64,000 nt of DNA from Tethya wilhelma. Its lineage: Eukaryota; Porifera; Demospongiae; Tethyida; Tethyidae. Where the stretch lies: positions 7,477,513-7,541,512 of the forward strand of contig CAXIPT010000002.1 in assembly GCA_964030475.1 (NCBI GenBank), in the 5' to 3' direction. The translations under genes were made by a program, and so were the position numbers. The notes under the pieces are model-generated. The model saw only the letters and a list, made by a program, of their open reading frames with translations, did no database searches and had not been told where the DNA came from. This document shows positions 22,981 through 35,672 of this stretch, one piece after another (the first letter of the stretch is position 1; every line of letters begins with the position of its first letter).

Positions 22981-23105
22981 ACTTGTGCTTCACTGGGGGC
23001 ATGATTATGGGTATTGCTTACACTCAGCGCTGGTCCAGTGGTCACTGTTCCTGGGTTGCGGCTTTGTGTGCACCTCCAATAGACTACTGTGCCATCTCTT
23101 CCTCA
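22981..23105 (-). pseudogene. FLYWCH-type N-terminal segment of the MULE transposase
   Basis: The minus strand reads DGTVVYWRCTQSRNPGTVTT… and ends HNHAPSEAQV just before the 6.2 kb insertion. 'YWRC…HNH' is the FLYWCH zinc-finger pattern that precedes many MULE transposases. It continues in frame into ATKVVSEMKEAASSSI at 16766 once the insertion is removed. Confidence 0.65.
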
Positions 23106-23437
23106 CCTGTTAATCATATAGCTGTAGCCCTGGTACAGTAGAGATCTGGCACCATGCAGGGTTTTAGTGAACTCCATAAATCTTGTCTGATCGAATAAAG
23201 AGAGTGTTGCTGACTGGTTCTCAGGTGCTTGATAGTGGTAAACATACTGGATACAGCCTACTTTTATACAAAAATCCTTCTCTTTTGGAGCGCATATCAA
23301 ACACAAAGTCCAGAGCAAAGTATACAGTTCAACCTCGATGACACAAATACAAAGAAAATTCGAATGCGCATGCCTTCCAAAACATGTAGGCGATTTGTCA
23401 CTGTCACTTCCGGTAGGCGTAACGTAACGTAGGTGAA

Positions 23438-26000
23438 ATGCATGTAGGCGAAAAGTTACCAAACCTATATGCAGCATGTACAGAGAAACCAAGGGGGGCA
23501 AGTGCCCAGAGTGCAATAGGGTCATATATATACCACTCAATGGCTATGCATAGAAGAGGACATAGAGAAGAGTATGACAGGCAGCCAGGATATCTGACAT
23601 GTCCAAAATGTTTAAACAAGGTATATGGAACAGACACCACTATGAACAGACATGTAGAAGAATGTAATGACAGGCTGGGAATGTGGCACCTTGGAAGGCA
23701 ACCCATTCAATGGGAGGGAGAGGAAGATGAACCACAACAATGGAAATGGCAAATTGAAGTTGTTGACAAGGACCCATCAAATGCAGCTAGAGGAAACAGG
23801 AAGTGTTACACAGGCCATGCTAAATGAACCACACCTCAAAGAGAACTGTGACCCGCAAAGTGGAATGGAATAATACCCTGATGCATGAATGCATAATAGG
23901 AGAGTATTGGCCAGGCATAACAGAAGACCTTAGATACATGTATATTCAACGCTACTGTACCATTGAAGGAGGGACCCCCTCACACAGGCCATGAGAGAGA
24001 AAGGCCTTAATGGGAGCCTAGTGCCATATGATAAGATATATAAAGGGAAGATTGTCAAGGTAAACCACATACTGTATACCCTAGCACATAAACTAGAAAG
24101 AAGAGCTGGGAAAGAGAAAGAGGAGAACCCAGATTATGAAATGTGTACCTGTGGACTGACTAAGGGAGTTGTCTGCTGCACCCCAAGAAGAAAGAGCACA
24201 TGCAGACAAGAACACACCACAGAAGAGGCACTGAACCAATGCGCAAGGGGTGAAAGTGTAAGAATAGCAATATCTGGGCATGGGCCATCCGGAAGATTAC
24301 AAAAACACAAGGGAGTACTGGAGAAAGTAGTGTATGACAACATATTGAGAAGTATCCAAGAAGAACTAGAAAATGATTCCCAGACACAACAAATGTACAC
24401 CTGATCAGTGGGGGGAGCACAGGTAGTGACTTTGCAGCAGTGGAATTATTTGAACAACTTAAAGTGGCCTTCCTAACCATATGCATTCCAGAAGGAGATA
24501 GGGCAACATATTAAGGAAGCTTCATGAGGAATGGCAAATCAAAGAACCAAGTATGAACTTCATCTAGGGAAGAACCATGGCCGCCCAAAGAGGTAAATTT
24601 ATAGACAGCAAACCAAGAGAAAGATTCCTTGCAAGGAACACCACAGTAGTTAGTAAGGCAGATACAGTGTTTATTGTAAAATATGAACAAATCACAGGAG
24701 GGACAAAGGACACTGAGGAGAAGGCAAGGAAGAAGGTGATAATTATTGATGTCAAAAAGGATCATACATATGTCAAGTGATAGCCCAGCACCATATGCAG
24801 AAAGTATAGAAAAGCTCCAAGAAAAATATGTTACATGCAGTGCCAGTAGGACAAAAGGAAAAAGCCTAGCTGGCAGAAGACTGTGGGGACACCTGTTAAA
24901 TTCACCACAACACAGCTAAAAGATAGTGGGATAAGCACAACACCAGAAGGAAGGTGGAGGCAATGTGGGAAAAGGCCACCACATGCATACCCAACAAATA
25001 TACTCTGTTGGCCAACCATAACCCTTGCATTGAAAGTACTCCTGCAAGAGGAACCACTCCTACCAGAACATGTACTGGACAAAGTAACAGAAGCCATGAG
25101 AACAATAGACTACATAGAATTTAAAGGGAGAGTGGGAATTAACCTTATCAGCCACCCAGAATTCACACATCTTATCACCTTAGTAACTCACTTTGTATGC
25201 TAGACTCAGGCCCCCAAACATAAGGGGAGGTGCTCAGGTATATCAGCTTTTTGATATGTTAGACTACGTACTCTTTTCTCTTCCAACCACCTCTACTTAT
25301 TTATTTTCTGTGCTATTTCCTTTTAATTTGTTCTCTTCCTTTGTTTTTGTTTTCATCTGCATAATTCATCTCTTCCATTTCTTCTTTTGTTGGTCTTCTC
25401 AGGGCTTCCATACCTACGTGCAGGGTTATCTGTAAATATTCCACTTCACTCATTTCTTTGAGGAAAAAAAGAAGGAAGAAAAAGAGAAAGAGGAAGCACA
25501 CCAGAATGAAAATGATCTTTGAGAGCTTGCTGAGAAAATGAAGCATGCAGGTATAAAGGAGAAGAGAAAAAAGGACAAAATGGAAGAAGAGACCAGAAAA
25601 GCTATATTTGCAGAGAGGAAAAGAAAGAGAGAAGAAGAATAGAAGGCAATTGTGGAAAAACTGAAGAAGGCAACAAGAAAAAAGGTGAAACACACAAGCA
25701 CACCTAAATCAACCAGAACAAGGAGAAGGCAAAATGATAGTGAACCTGAGAAATCCACACAAGAGATGGAGACAGAAAGCACAGTGGATGAGAATATATC
25801 AACAGAGGACATGTTCCAGCCAAGTACTATAGCGGAGGAGGAACCACACAACGAGGAGGAAGAACCAAACATAGAGGAGATGCAAACAGAAGCCTATCAA
25901 GAAACACAGCCAACAGGAGAGGAACCCAGCCCCCAATTTTAATAGAAGAATATATTCATAGGTAATGAAGCAGAGGTGTCAGGTGGTGAGGAAGGAGGAG
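23438..26000 (+). pseudogene. Decayed multi-frame coding tract with a C2H2-like finger, family unknown
   Basis: Plus-strand protein-like text changes frame several times. 23438-23827 contains LTCPKCLNKVYGTDTTMNRH (CxxC…H…C). 23991-24404 has MCTCGLTKGVVCCTPRRKST and ends in an acidic Gln-rich tail. 24577-24780, 24883-25203 and 25652-25942 follow, the last highly Glu/Lys-rich (EEEPHNEEEEPNIEEMQTE). Codon-like composition persists on one strand for 2.5 kb, which favours an old mobile-element ORF with indels over a set of small genes. No RT, integrase or transposase motif was recognised. Confidence 0.35.
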
Positions 26001-26245
26001 AAAATAACAGGGCCCAAATGAATGTGACCTGCAGGACGAGTTCATCAATGATTCAAAAAAGGAAGAGAATGGTGTGGAAGATGTGCACAGAAAGATGCTG
26101 AACATGCAGTTAATACTGGGGGAAAATCAGGATATGGAAAGAGGCAGAAAGAGCCAACCCATGCCCAGGTGGATATGAGCATGTGCACCCAGAAGAGTAT
26201 GTGTACACAAATGAGGAAGAAGATGCAAGACAACATACACCCAAG

Positions 26246-26504
26246 GTGTGGTGATATGCCCATATTAGGATATTGCTAGAGACTTCCTTAATTATAGTTT
26301 TACTTAATGCTTAGTGTATTGCCCAACTCTTATTAGTTAGACTATTTCCTTTGGTGACTTATGTACATTTATGTATGGTTAGCACTAGTACAGGATATAT
26401 GTCATGTAGACACCTTTCTGAGTTGTGGTTTTATGTTTGTAGACATTTCTACATGTATTCATTCTTCTTAAGAGCTATTAACCTCAAGCTATCACATTGG
26501 CGAC
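26246..26504 (+). repeat. Candidate 5' LTR of a Ty3/gypsy element
   Basis: Starts TGTGGTGATATGCCC and ends ATCACA (TG…CA), 259 bp. It is followed directly by TTGGCGACGAGGAT, a leader sequence that commonly precedes gypsy gag genes. No second LTR was found in the window, so it is a candidate only. Confidence 0.5.
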
Positions 26505-26530
26505 GAGGATTTGTGGATTCATTACTCCAA

Positions 26531-26760
26531 ATGGCAACTGCACCATACGGATCTATGGAACAATTCAATTCCAAAGAGGGATCAGTCAAGATTATATTAT
26601 TATGATAGAGTAAAGCTCTATTTTCAGCCAATGATGTGGAGGAAGGGAAACAGGTTGCAATTCTACTCACTGCGATTGGGCCATCAACCTACTCCCTCCT
26701 ATTTGATTTGCTTGCCCCTGCGGAACCTCACGCTCAACACACACTATAGCATCCATTTAT
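26531..26760 (+). pseudogene. Gypsy gag N-terminal fragment
   Basis: ATG at 26531 begins MATAPYGSMEQFNSKEGS, a typical gypsy gag start. A frameshift and stop codons near 26605 are followed by VKLYFQ and, in a third frame, EEGKQVAILLTAIG and LLFDLLAP. Homology ends near 26760. Beyond it, 26760-27590 holds a family-A palindrome fragment and no supportable gene. Confidence 0.6.
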
Positions 26761-27589
26761 TCAGAAACTACATTGAATAGCTTCCCAAATGCTTGCGATG
26801 CACAGCTCATACTCACTCATTTCTTCCAAATCACTGTCACAGATACTGCTTTTGTTGTCTAGAGTCTCTTCTTCCAAGAGGCATCCGTTGCTACAGCTAG
26901 CAGATGATGATGATAAAAATTCCTGAGAATCCACAGTTGAAACTAATATAAGCTGCACTATGTATTGATCTAAAATTATTATGAGAAATATCATACGTAC
27001 GGTAGTACGTATAGTAGGAATGGGCCGCCTGCCCCATTGACACAATACAAAATGGTTATCACCATAAAAATCTAGAAAAGCAAAGTTAAACCTTCAAAGT
27101 TACTCAGAGGCTCTCTATGACCGACTACTAATTGTATGCAATGCCTAAAGCTACCAGAAACTTCTCTGAGCACTCGTAAAGAGCGCTAGTGGGAAGCCAC
27201 AACAGTGCCATTTTTGTTCTCCTAACGTACTTATGTACGTACGTACGTACTGACTGACATACTTGAACACAGTTTCCAGAGAACCAGAATGTGTTGAGCC
27301 AACTTTGACAGCACCAAGTAAGTCCTTTTCAAGGGAACTACATTCCTTGATACTCGTTTTCATCACAAATAAGCCTGAACAAAAACTAGAAAGCTTTAAA
27401 ACTTGGTATATAAAATCATGTACTTACGTAGCACTCTTCTTGTGGGTAGAGTTCAAAGGTCATGATCCACGTGGCATTTAACGTGCATGCGCATTAGTTA
27501 CTCTAGCCCTAAGTGCATGTACCTGCTACTCAAGCTTTTTGTAGGGACTAACCAGTCTCTAATATAGTCTCCACATGCACTGTAGTGTT

Positions 27590-27995
27590 GAAAAAAGGGA
27601 ATGAACAAGTAGTAAAAATTTTTAAAAAATGAGCAGTGTAGGAATGGGCAGTGCTATAAAAGTATTGGAACAAGGCCTATCTCACTGATTTCGGCACATG
27701 ACTACTTCATTTTTTTGTGTTCAAGTCTAGGCCAATAATCTATATTTAGCTGAGTGATATTCCGTAAGATTGGCGGGAATTTGAACTATTAATGCAATAG
27801 TATGTGATACTGTTGCTGATAAGCTATTCATGTATGCATTCTTGAACAATTAATTTTATGACAATAATTGAGAGATCAAAATGAAAATGAAGTAGTCATG
27901 TGCCGAAATCAGTGAGATAGGCCTTGTTCTAATACTTTTTATAGCACTGCCCATTCCTACACTGCTCATTTTTTAAAAATTTTTACTACTTGTAT
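27590..27995. mobile_element. Foldback MITE (atgagcagtgtaggaatggg arms)
   Basis: Arms at 27600-27720 and 27885-27995 are reverse complements, including 'gcctatctcactgatttcgg' and 'gtgtaggaatgggcagtgct'. A related fragment lies at 37135-37262 inside a PSME3 intron. It abuts a family-B foldback at 28013-28275. Confidence 0.8.
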
Positions 27996-28012
27996 AATTA
28001 CAAGTACAAAAA

Positions 28013-28275
28013 ACATTAGAAATGTAATGCAAACATAGGAATGGCCAAATCGTAAAAAGTGAGCTAACAAGATAGGAATGGTTGTCAGATTGAGCAAGTT
28101 CATTTCACTGTGTCACCTTATGTTAATTATATCCCTACTTAGCTCAATGACATTGTAGACACAGGAATGAATTTGCTCAATCTGACAACCATTCCTATCT
28201 TGTTTGCTCACTTTTTTACAATTTGGCCATTCCTACTGTTTGCATTACATCTCTATTGTTTTTTGTACTTGTTTG
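28013..28275. mobile_element. Foldback MITE family 'B'
   Basis: Left arm 'cataggaatggccaaatcg' plus 'aacaagataggaatggttgt' and complementary right arm. Closest relative is 54746-54940. The region 28280-28640 has no gene. Confidence 0.75.
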
Positions 28276-28650
28276 TTCTATTTTTTAAAATAATTGTTTA
28301 CAATAATATTATAAGTGAAATTTAGTCTTTCAGTAGCCTCAGCAGAGAACTTGCCAACAGCCCTATGCCTTTCAGACAGCTGAAACTGTGAACCACCAGG
28401 CTGAACATGATTCAGTATGTGTCATTGTCTATTATATTTGTGTCTTGTTAGCTAAAAATAACTTCCCTACTGAAGAACTGAACACAGAGAACTACTGCAA
28501 TCACCCGCTTCACGTGTTATTTCCGGGCTATTAGGTAGAGCTTTATTATCTGTTGTAATCAAGTATTACCTGGCTATGGGTAGGCGATTTTTTATCTGAC
28601 GTACACTTTTTGGACTTGGAAGATTTTCACAGCAACATCAATTGCCAAAC

Positions 28651-30760
28651 CTATGGATGGAGGGGTGCTGGTGGTGGATTGGAACTATGCTCTTGGCATG
28701 CTAAGCAAGACTTGGCTAGCTTTTCACTATCGTTATTGATTCCACTCCACCAGACATAGCTCCTTGCAAGGGCCTTCATCCTGTTAATGCCAGGGTGGCT
28801 CTCGTGTAAGGCCTGTAAGACATGTTGCTGCAGACTCTCATGGATGACCATGCGAATGCCCCACATCAAACATCCTCCCTTCTATTCCAAGCTCTGCTTG
28901 TTTGGTGTGGTAGGTTCACAGGCTATCTGGTACCGTGCTTGGCCATCCAGACATAGTATAGGTCAGGACCTTACTCAGAGTTTGATCTTGTTGGGTCGCT
29001 GAGCAAACTTCTTGGCTGGTCACTGGGAGACTCTGAATCTGTATCATGTTGAAAACATGGAGAGTGTTATCAGGTGTGGTACTCACAGTAGCATCTTGGT
29101 TTTGGAGTGGGAGTCGTGACAATCCATCAGCATTGTCATGTGACGCAGTTGGCTTGAAGTAAATGTCGTATTCGTAGGCGGAGAGTAGCAATGCCCACCG
29201 CTGCATCCGAGCGGCTGCCAGGGAGGGGATCCCTTTCTTTGATCCCAGAATAGCCATCAGGGGTTTGTGATCTGTAATGAGGTTGAACCTTCGGCCATAT
29301 AGAAATTGATGAAACTTCTTGGCTCCATAGATCAAAGATAGTGCTTCTTCTATCTGTGCATAATTTCTTTCACTGGTGGACAGTGTGCGACATGCAAATG
29401 AGATGGGTTTCTCACTGCCATCAGGTAGAACGTGGGAGATGACAGCTCCAATGCCATAAGCTGATGCACCAGATTGATTGGCAATTCAGGGTTGTAGTGG
29501 GTGAGAACAGTGGATGAAACCAATTGCTTCTTAGCTCGTGTATATGCTGGAGTGCACTCTATTGTCCATTCCCATTTGTGATTGGCTTGTAGCAGTTGAT
29601 TCAGAGGGTGCAGTGCACTTCTGATGAATTTCCCGTAGTAATTTATCAGTCCCAAGAATGAGCAAAGTTCTTGGACATTTGTAGGTGGTGGAGCATTCGT
29701 AATTGCTTCCACTTTGCTAGGTAAGGCTCTGAGGCCTTCCCTGTCGAGCTTGTGTCCCAGGTAGTCAACGGATGCCACCATGAACTGGCATTTAGCTTTC
29801 TTCAGCCTAAGCCCATGCTTTTCAAGTCATTCAAGGACGGCTTCTAGATTTCTCAGTGAGGTGCTCTTCTTCATTCTTGCCAGTGACAAAGATGTCATCC
29901 AGATAGCAAATTACCCCAGGGAGACCATGGAGAATCTTGTCCATCAGCCTCTGGAAGATAGCTGGGGCTGAGGCGATTCCAAAGCGAAGTCATGTGAACT
30001 GATAGAGCCCTTGATGCGTGCTGATGGTAACATACTGCATTGATTCTTCTTCAAGCTGTAGTTGAAGATAGGCTTGGGACAAATCCAGCTTGGTGCCAGT
30101 GTAGCAAAAAGGTCATCAGGCGGATACTGATCCACAGCCAGTGCTTGGTTGATGGTTACCTTGTAGTCACCACACAATCGATATTTCCCATCTTTCTTGA
30201 GGACTGCGATGCGACTATGGGCACTGCCCAATCGCTGGTTTCTACCTTCCTCAGGATTCCCTGTTGCTCAAGACGATCCAGCTCCTTCCCTATTGCTTCT
30301 TTGATTGCAAATGGTACTGGATGGGGTTTGAAGAACTTGGGCGTAGTATCTGCCTTTACTCGCAGTTTGGCTTTCTCTGGCCAAACAGTGCTCAATTCAT
30401 CTTTGAATAGAGGCTTTTGCTTCTGTAGTAGTGCTTCCAAGCCTGCATGTTGCCTCAGTTAGCAGCAATCCGATGCCAATCAAGGGCGAAGTGTTTCAAC
30501 CAGTGCGTCCCAATAGGTTTGGGCCGTCTTCTGTTACAACATAGAGGCTGGTAGTTGACCTGCACTTGCAGTTTCCCTTTTACCTGCAGTGGTTCACTTG
30601 TATAAGTTTTCAGCACAATGTCGGACTTACATAACTCTACATGTGGCAATTTGTCCTTCCACAGTGTTCTTACAAGACTAGAATATTCCTCCTCGTACCT
30701 GCATGTGCTTTTGACACCTGATTGTAGACTGATGGGGACGTGAAGTTTACTCTGTTGAAC
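28651..30760 (-). pseudogene. Ty3/gypsy pol: RT, RNase H and integrase zinc domain, truncated and frameshifted
   Basis: Minus strand, N to C: a post-protease linker (30649-30455, ending LDWHRIAAN), then FKPHPVPFAIKEAIGKELDR and WAVPIV (30440-30156). A frameshift leads to DGKYRLCGDYKVTINQAL, then further shifts. The YLDD box is at about 29912, VDYLGHKLDREG and the RT thumb at 29781-29350, the RNase H motif [11 protein letters not shown] and DNADGLSRLP at 29335-28916, and HESHPGINRMKALARSYVWW…CLACQ, the integrase HHCC finger, at 28869-28651. No integrase core follows. The upstream end is lost in an (AC)n repeat at 30969-31003. At least four frame breaks: inactive. A near-identical copy is at 39500-41060. 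Confidence 0.88.
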
Positions 30761-30764
30761 GACA

Positions 30765-30967
30765 TTTTGGTCCAGATCCCCTAGGTTTTTGCATCATGAA
30801 TATTGCTATAACATCTTGTTTTAGTTCAGATCCCCAAGTTTTTCGGGTCATGAATATCGTTATGATTTCTTGCTGTGGTCCCCCAGTTTTGGGATCATGA
30901 ATATCATTATAAATTCTCATCGTAGTCCAAATCCCTTGGCTTTTTGTGTTATGAATATCATTATAAT

Positions 30968-30968
<1 letters not shown>
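30765..30968. repeat. Degenerate minisatellite, about 50-bp units (x4)
   Basis: Units share 'tcatgaatatc(a/g)ttat' and 'ccccaagttttt'-like segments. Followed by (AC)n at 30969-31003. The second copy is at 41083-41286. Confidence 0.75.
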
Positions 30969-31003
<35 letters not shown>

Positions 31004-32270
31004 NCATCATCATTAACTACACTTACTAGCACCATTTATTGCTCATACTATCTGCCTCTAAATGCTTGGTAAAAATGTTAGAATTCACCTTTTGAAGAGC
31101 TAGCAAATGTTTTTCCTAGTTCAAACTGCTATGATTATAGAATATCCATGTACAGTGTATAGAGATTTTCAATCTAATAGTTACAGTGTGTAAACAACAG
31201 TAACAACCTATTGGTAACTTTAGTTTGGGTACACTTAGTATTAGCTTTTGCTATTTGTGTGCCCATGCATTTGACATGACATTCAAATGATGGGCTGGAG
31301 TTGCTCATGCTACATATAAGTATATTGTTCACTGTGTTACTTGCTTGGTGCATTTCACTTTCTCCCCCAATTGCACTATGGACATGAGGTCTGTATCATG
31401 ATGACCAGGGTGAAGGAACTTACAAGAGGCTTGATTAACACTGAGCTCAAGTTTTATGAACTATGTGATATACGTTATAACACTTGTTGTTAATTCATTT
31501 TATGCATTATGTTTCTATAACAAATTACCTGTTGAAATTTTAGCTTCATAATATATCTAATGGTAAATTTTAGAAATTACTTGCGTAGTTCTTATGCTTT
31601 GTTGTTTGACACTGTACTTCTGAAAAATATTTACTTAATTTTCTTGTGTAAATTTTTTATGCAATTATACCAGTGACTTCTACAAAAATGGGGGCAAGCA
31701 CTGTATTAATTATAAATCAGACATGATGATTATCATGCAGTTATCAATTAACCCTTTTGCTTGATGAAATCGGCAAATCTGCGTTTCTGGTTATGATCGC
31801 TCTCGAAATTCACAAGATTATGAACTCTTGAACCATATGTCGTGACATTTTCAATCACTGGTCTAACGTCATAACTCCCCTAGGCCCTTCAATGGATGCC
31901 AGCAGGTACCTCTCAAGTTCGATCGCCAGAATTCACCCAGAAATGCAAGCGTTAGTGTTGCATGCACATAGGAGTCTTTGTTTATCAACCCACATGTAAT
32001 TACACACACTACTGTAAAGCTCATATTTTTTGGAAAAAAAAAATAAGTCAATGAAAGCAAACTTCAAAGCTTGTTCAAAGGCGAACCACTTAATCCATTA
32101 TAGATCAGAGTGCCAACCACTTCAAAATCCACTATGGGATATATATACAGTGCTGACATACCAACATTGAATAAATTCATGAACCAAAATGATCAATGAC
32201 GTATTTAAGAAATTTTTGAATTTAGAGTTTGTGCAATTAACAACAAATTTCAAGCAAAAGGGTTATTATT

Positions 32271-33223
32271 TATGGAGAGGGATTTGTGTCAAAAATAAAA
32301 CGCGATCTGCTCTGCAGAAAATCGATTAACAAAAGCTGAAAAGTCTGCAAATTGATTGGCAAACTTGCAAAGTCAGCAATTCGATCTGCATGATTGATTG
32401 GCAAATTTGCAAAGTCAGCAATTTGATCTGCATGATTGATCGCGCGTTACAATCTGCGGAGAAACTCACCGGTACAAAATTAAATGCGATTATTTTGTAA
32501 AACTAAGTTTGCGAACTTTTTGCTGTAAACGACCTTTTCCAGCAAGTCGGTTACAGATCAGACAACACCATGAATAAAGACTAGCACAAATATGGACATT
32601 AATTTTATAAACAGCATAATTATATATACATACACTATCGATTAATACTTTACATACTTTAATATAGTGAGGCTTGATTATTCCTTTGTATTTATCAATC
32701 TCTTTATATACTGTTTATGGTTGGGCAGGGGGGCAGAGCATGTAGAGGGGGTTGTCTTGTTGTCATGTTTATATTATTATTCTGGAAATTATCATTATCA
32801 TTACTGATCTCTCGACATACAATTAAGGAAGTGACAAAAATAAAAGATTGAATACAGATATAAGAGAAAGATCAGCTGATCAGGCCAGGACTTTAATTCT
32901 TTGAGCCAAGTGAATTTCTGCGCTGTTGAATACTGCAAGTCGCATTTAATTTGCACGTATCTGCGCAGTTGACGCATTATTTTTGTCTCAAACTGTGTAC
33001 AGATAAACCATGCTGCCTGCAGATCGAATTGCTGACTTTGCAAATTTGCCAATCGATTATGCAGATCGAATTGCTGACTTTGCAAATTTGCCAATCGATC
33101 ATGCAGATCGAATTGCTGACTTTGCAAGTTTGCCAATCAATTTGCGGCAGACTTTTCAGCTTTGCCAATCGATTCTTTGCAGAGCAGATCGCATTTTATT
33201 TTTGACACAAATCCCTCTCCATA
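32271..33223. mobile_element. 953-bp foldback element with 42-bp subterminal repeats (copy in redundant contig)
   Basis: Ends TATGGAGAGGGATTTGTGTC and complement, flanked by ATTATT on both sides. Each arm contains a 42-bp unit beginning 'gcagatcgaattgctgactt', repeated three to four times at 33010-33160 and, inverted, twice at 32350-32440. See 42813-43765 for the primary copy. Confidence 0.8.
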
Positions 33224-33261
33224 ATTATTGGCTAGATACATTGACATAGATGTAGGTAAAA

Positions 33262-34740
33262 TCATAACAACATACTAAAGCTTGATAATGACAACATGGT
33301 TTCAATACATCTATTTGAATACATGTACACTAACCGTAATTTCTTAAAACAGCCAGTTTTGCAAAGTCTCACACGACACATTCCAGAGCCATAGGAGGTG
33401 AATCGGATCCTCTCACTTTTATCCAACTGACATTGGCGGCATCTACCCCTCTTCAGTCCTGGAATTTCCGTCACCTTCTCCACGTAGCAAACCCTTTCAC
33501 TGCTGGCCCTATCCATCCTCTTAGTATTGGTAACTTTAACACCTCTACCTAATCCTACTTCATCTAGTAAGCAATGCACTAACTCAACACGAAAAGCTAG
33601 GTCATCTTTTGGCTTGATACCACGTTTAACATATAGCTATGTTTGTACAATATTTATATAAGCATTATTCACAGCTATGTTAAACAACCTATTATGAATA
33701 TGCATCCAGTACCTTTTAGACTTTCTGTCAAAATCATAGCTGGTTTGTTCTATCTACAGCGCACATGTATTTGTTATAGGGAGGTAAAATTGGGGGAACA
33801 CTTTGTTTTCGAAGCACTCCTTCAGGATGAATATGCTCTGGAAACACATTTGTAATAAATTTCACTACTTTACGATCATGGAACACATAGTAACACAAAT
33901 CACCCACAGTTTCTGCTACATAACATCCCTTTGTTGGTTTGACACCTTTTAAGCTAGCCTGAAAGCCCAATACTTTTTCTTTTATGGTTCCTGCAAAGTA
34001 AACATTATCTCTAGCTAGTTCTTCCACAAGAAGAGAAGTAATTATCACAGTACACAACATCATTCAAACCACAAAAGGCTCCACTAGGTCTTTAACCACC
34101 CTCTTTACCAAACCATGCTCAGAAACTTTCTTTCCTGTGGTCAAATCTGTTTTAAATGACAAAAATAACCACAACATGACAACACCAGATGATATCTTAA
34201 ACCCCTTCTTGATTGGTTTTTGGGCATAGCTACTTTCCCCCCAACACACTCTTTGTACTTTACCATGGATTCATCTACTGCAAGCTCTTGTCCTGGATTG
34301 CAGGCTTCCAAAAATGTTCTGATAAGCACATCAATCACAGGCCTAACTTTACGAGCAATCCCCCCCTTAGCTGGTATGCTCTCATTATCTACTACAAGCA
34401 AATTACACCAGAATCTAGTAGAACAACCCCGGGATACTCATAAATTTGGCCCTACTCCAGTAGTTATTAATCCTAGCCAACTTGTGGATCCCAATCAATA
34501 GTATAATGCCCAAGAATGTCCAGATTTTAGTAGTTGTTGTGTTCATCCAATTTGACACTCGCTTTTGAAATGAATACCTATTAGTTTCAGTGGCCAGCAA
34601 ACTGCACAAGCTGCTTGGCCATACTAACAGAGTTCCGGGATGCTTGCAGTCCTTCTTCTCGTGCCTGCTTCCTCCTCTTAGGGATTGACATCTCACCTTC
34701 CAAGTCACTGTCATCTGAGCTATCACCACCCTCATCACGT

Positions 34741-34743
<3 letters not shown>
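33262..34743 (-). pseudogene. piggyBac-like transposase remnant (copy in redundant contig)
   Basis: Minus-strand copy of the remnant described at 41325-42774, with the same catalytic-domain pieces (AVDESMVKYKECVGGKVAMP; VEELARDNVYFAG) and C-terminal Cys-rich domain. Small indels differ between the copies around 41860-41970, as expected for alleles of a dead gene. Confidence 0.8.
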
Positions 34744-34787
<44 letters not shown>

Positions 34788-35192
34788 NACCCTCCAAAAT
34801 TTCCATTTTGACCGTTGACCGAGACTAAAATTTGATTTTGACCGTTGACTGAGTGGCGAAATTCGCACTTGACTGACGATCTTTACCAAGTTTGATCGTC
34901 ATCTTGACCGTTGACCAGCACTAAAATCTCATTTTGACCGTTGACCGTCATCTTGACCGCGGTCGCAGCTCCAAGTACAGTACATATGGGAGTCGCCACC
35001 CCCTGATGAGAGTGGGTACATCACCTCTTTGTGACAAACCATATTTGTATTAATTATTTGTGGGTAAAAAAGAGTGATACTGAGTAATGTGTAGCTGTCG
35101 TATGCTTCTGTGTAGTATCGCTTCAAAGAAGCACAGAATGTCTGTCTAATATCCGACCCTAACGTCCATCTGGTTTGAGCAACCAAAAGAAT

Positions 35193-35539
35193 AGAGGTTA
35201 TGCACCGGAAGTAAAACTAGGGGCGTGCCCCTTAGCAACGGAGGCAATCCGCCATGTTTGAGGGCAAGTTGACCACGCGCCGTATGTCAGTAGTACAAAA
35301 CGGCAACTTTTGCAGCATGCTTTTTTGTCTTATTTGCTCACCTTGGTGCTCGATCAACAGTTGGATAGAATAAAGAGAAGCTGTATTTTAGTTAAAGATC
35401 TTGAAAAACTAGCAGATAATCACCGTTGCATCAGCTCAGCAGAGCAAAATATGATACGAAGAAAATAACGTGGCAGCTGCCAAAATGCCCTCAAACATGG
35501 CGGCTTCCGGTCCTCGACCACGCCCCATGCATAACCTAT
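35193..35539. mobile_element. 347-bp MITE in PSME3 intron 2, polymorphic
   Basis: Ends AGAGGTTATGCA and TGCATAACCTAT, with inner arms 'cgccatgtttgagggc' and complement. The overlapping copy of this intron at 53744-54416 lacks it (uninterrupted 'ccaaaagaat-gaggagag' near 53932). Filled and empty alleles are thus both in the scaffold. Confidence 0.75.
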
Positions 35540-35600
35540 GAGGAGAGAATGAATGCTTTTCAATGGTGCTTGAATACAAACATACTACACTTGCTTTGTA

Positions 35601-35672
35601 TAGCCTCATACCCAGGCCACACACTCTCTTTAGTGCTTCACTAAAAGGGGAAGTGGCCTGGGTACGAGGCTA
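35601..35672. mobile_element. 72-bp mini-MITE, TAGCCTCATACCCAGGCC ends
   Basis: A short, almost fully palindromic element with hAT-like TAGCCTC…GAGGCTA ends, flanked by TGCTTTGTA / TGCTTTATA. Present in both copies (again at about 53995-54066). Too short to code. Confidence 0.65.

Larger units (their letters stand above)
31005..34787. other. Redundant contig: reverse complement of 41.3-45.03 kb
   Basis: Bounded by single N at 31004 and 34788. Every feature here recurs inverted at 41324-45031: last exon of PTTG1IP (31389-31438, plus), foldback with 42-bp repeats (32271-33223), piggyBac remnant (33262-34743, minus), and a dinucleotide run at the end. Divergence is low. It should be removed when counting genes or repeats. 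Confidence 0.85.

Noticed and set aside
25313..25872. Very hydrophobic minus-strand frames (Phe/Leu/Ser-rich)
   Set aside because: They are the complement of a Glu/Lys-rich A/G tract on the plus strand, which reads better as decayed coding sequence.
30040..30462. 140-codon plus-strand frame (and the 165-codon one at 40357-40854)
   Set aside because: They are antisense to the gypsy reverse transcriptase region and have no independent features.
30747..31013. Frame reading VCVCVCV followed by Ile/Asp repeats
   Set aside because: It is an (AC)n microsatellite plus a 50-bp minisatellite. Open by repeat structure only.
33010..33160. Possible CRISPR-like array of 42-bp units
   Set aside because: There are no unique spacers: units are contiguous, few and inside a transposon in a eukaryotic scaffold.
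33010..33249. Repeat protein reading ADRIADFANLPID
   Set aside because: It is the translation of a 42-bp non-coding repeat inside a foldback element. All frames of the repeat stay open.
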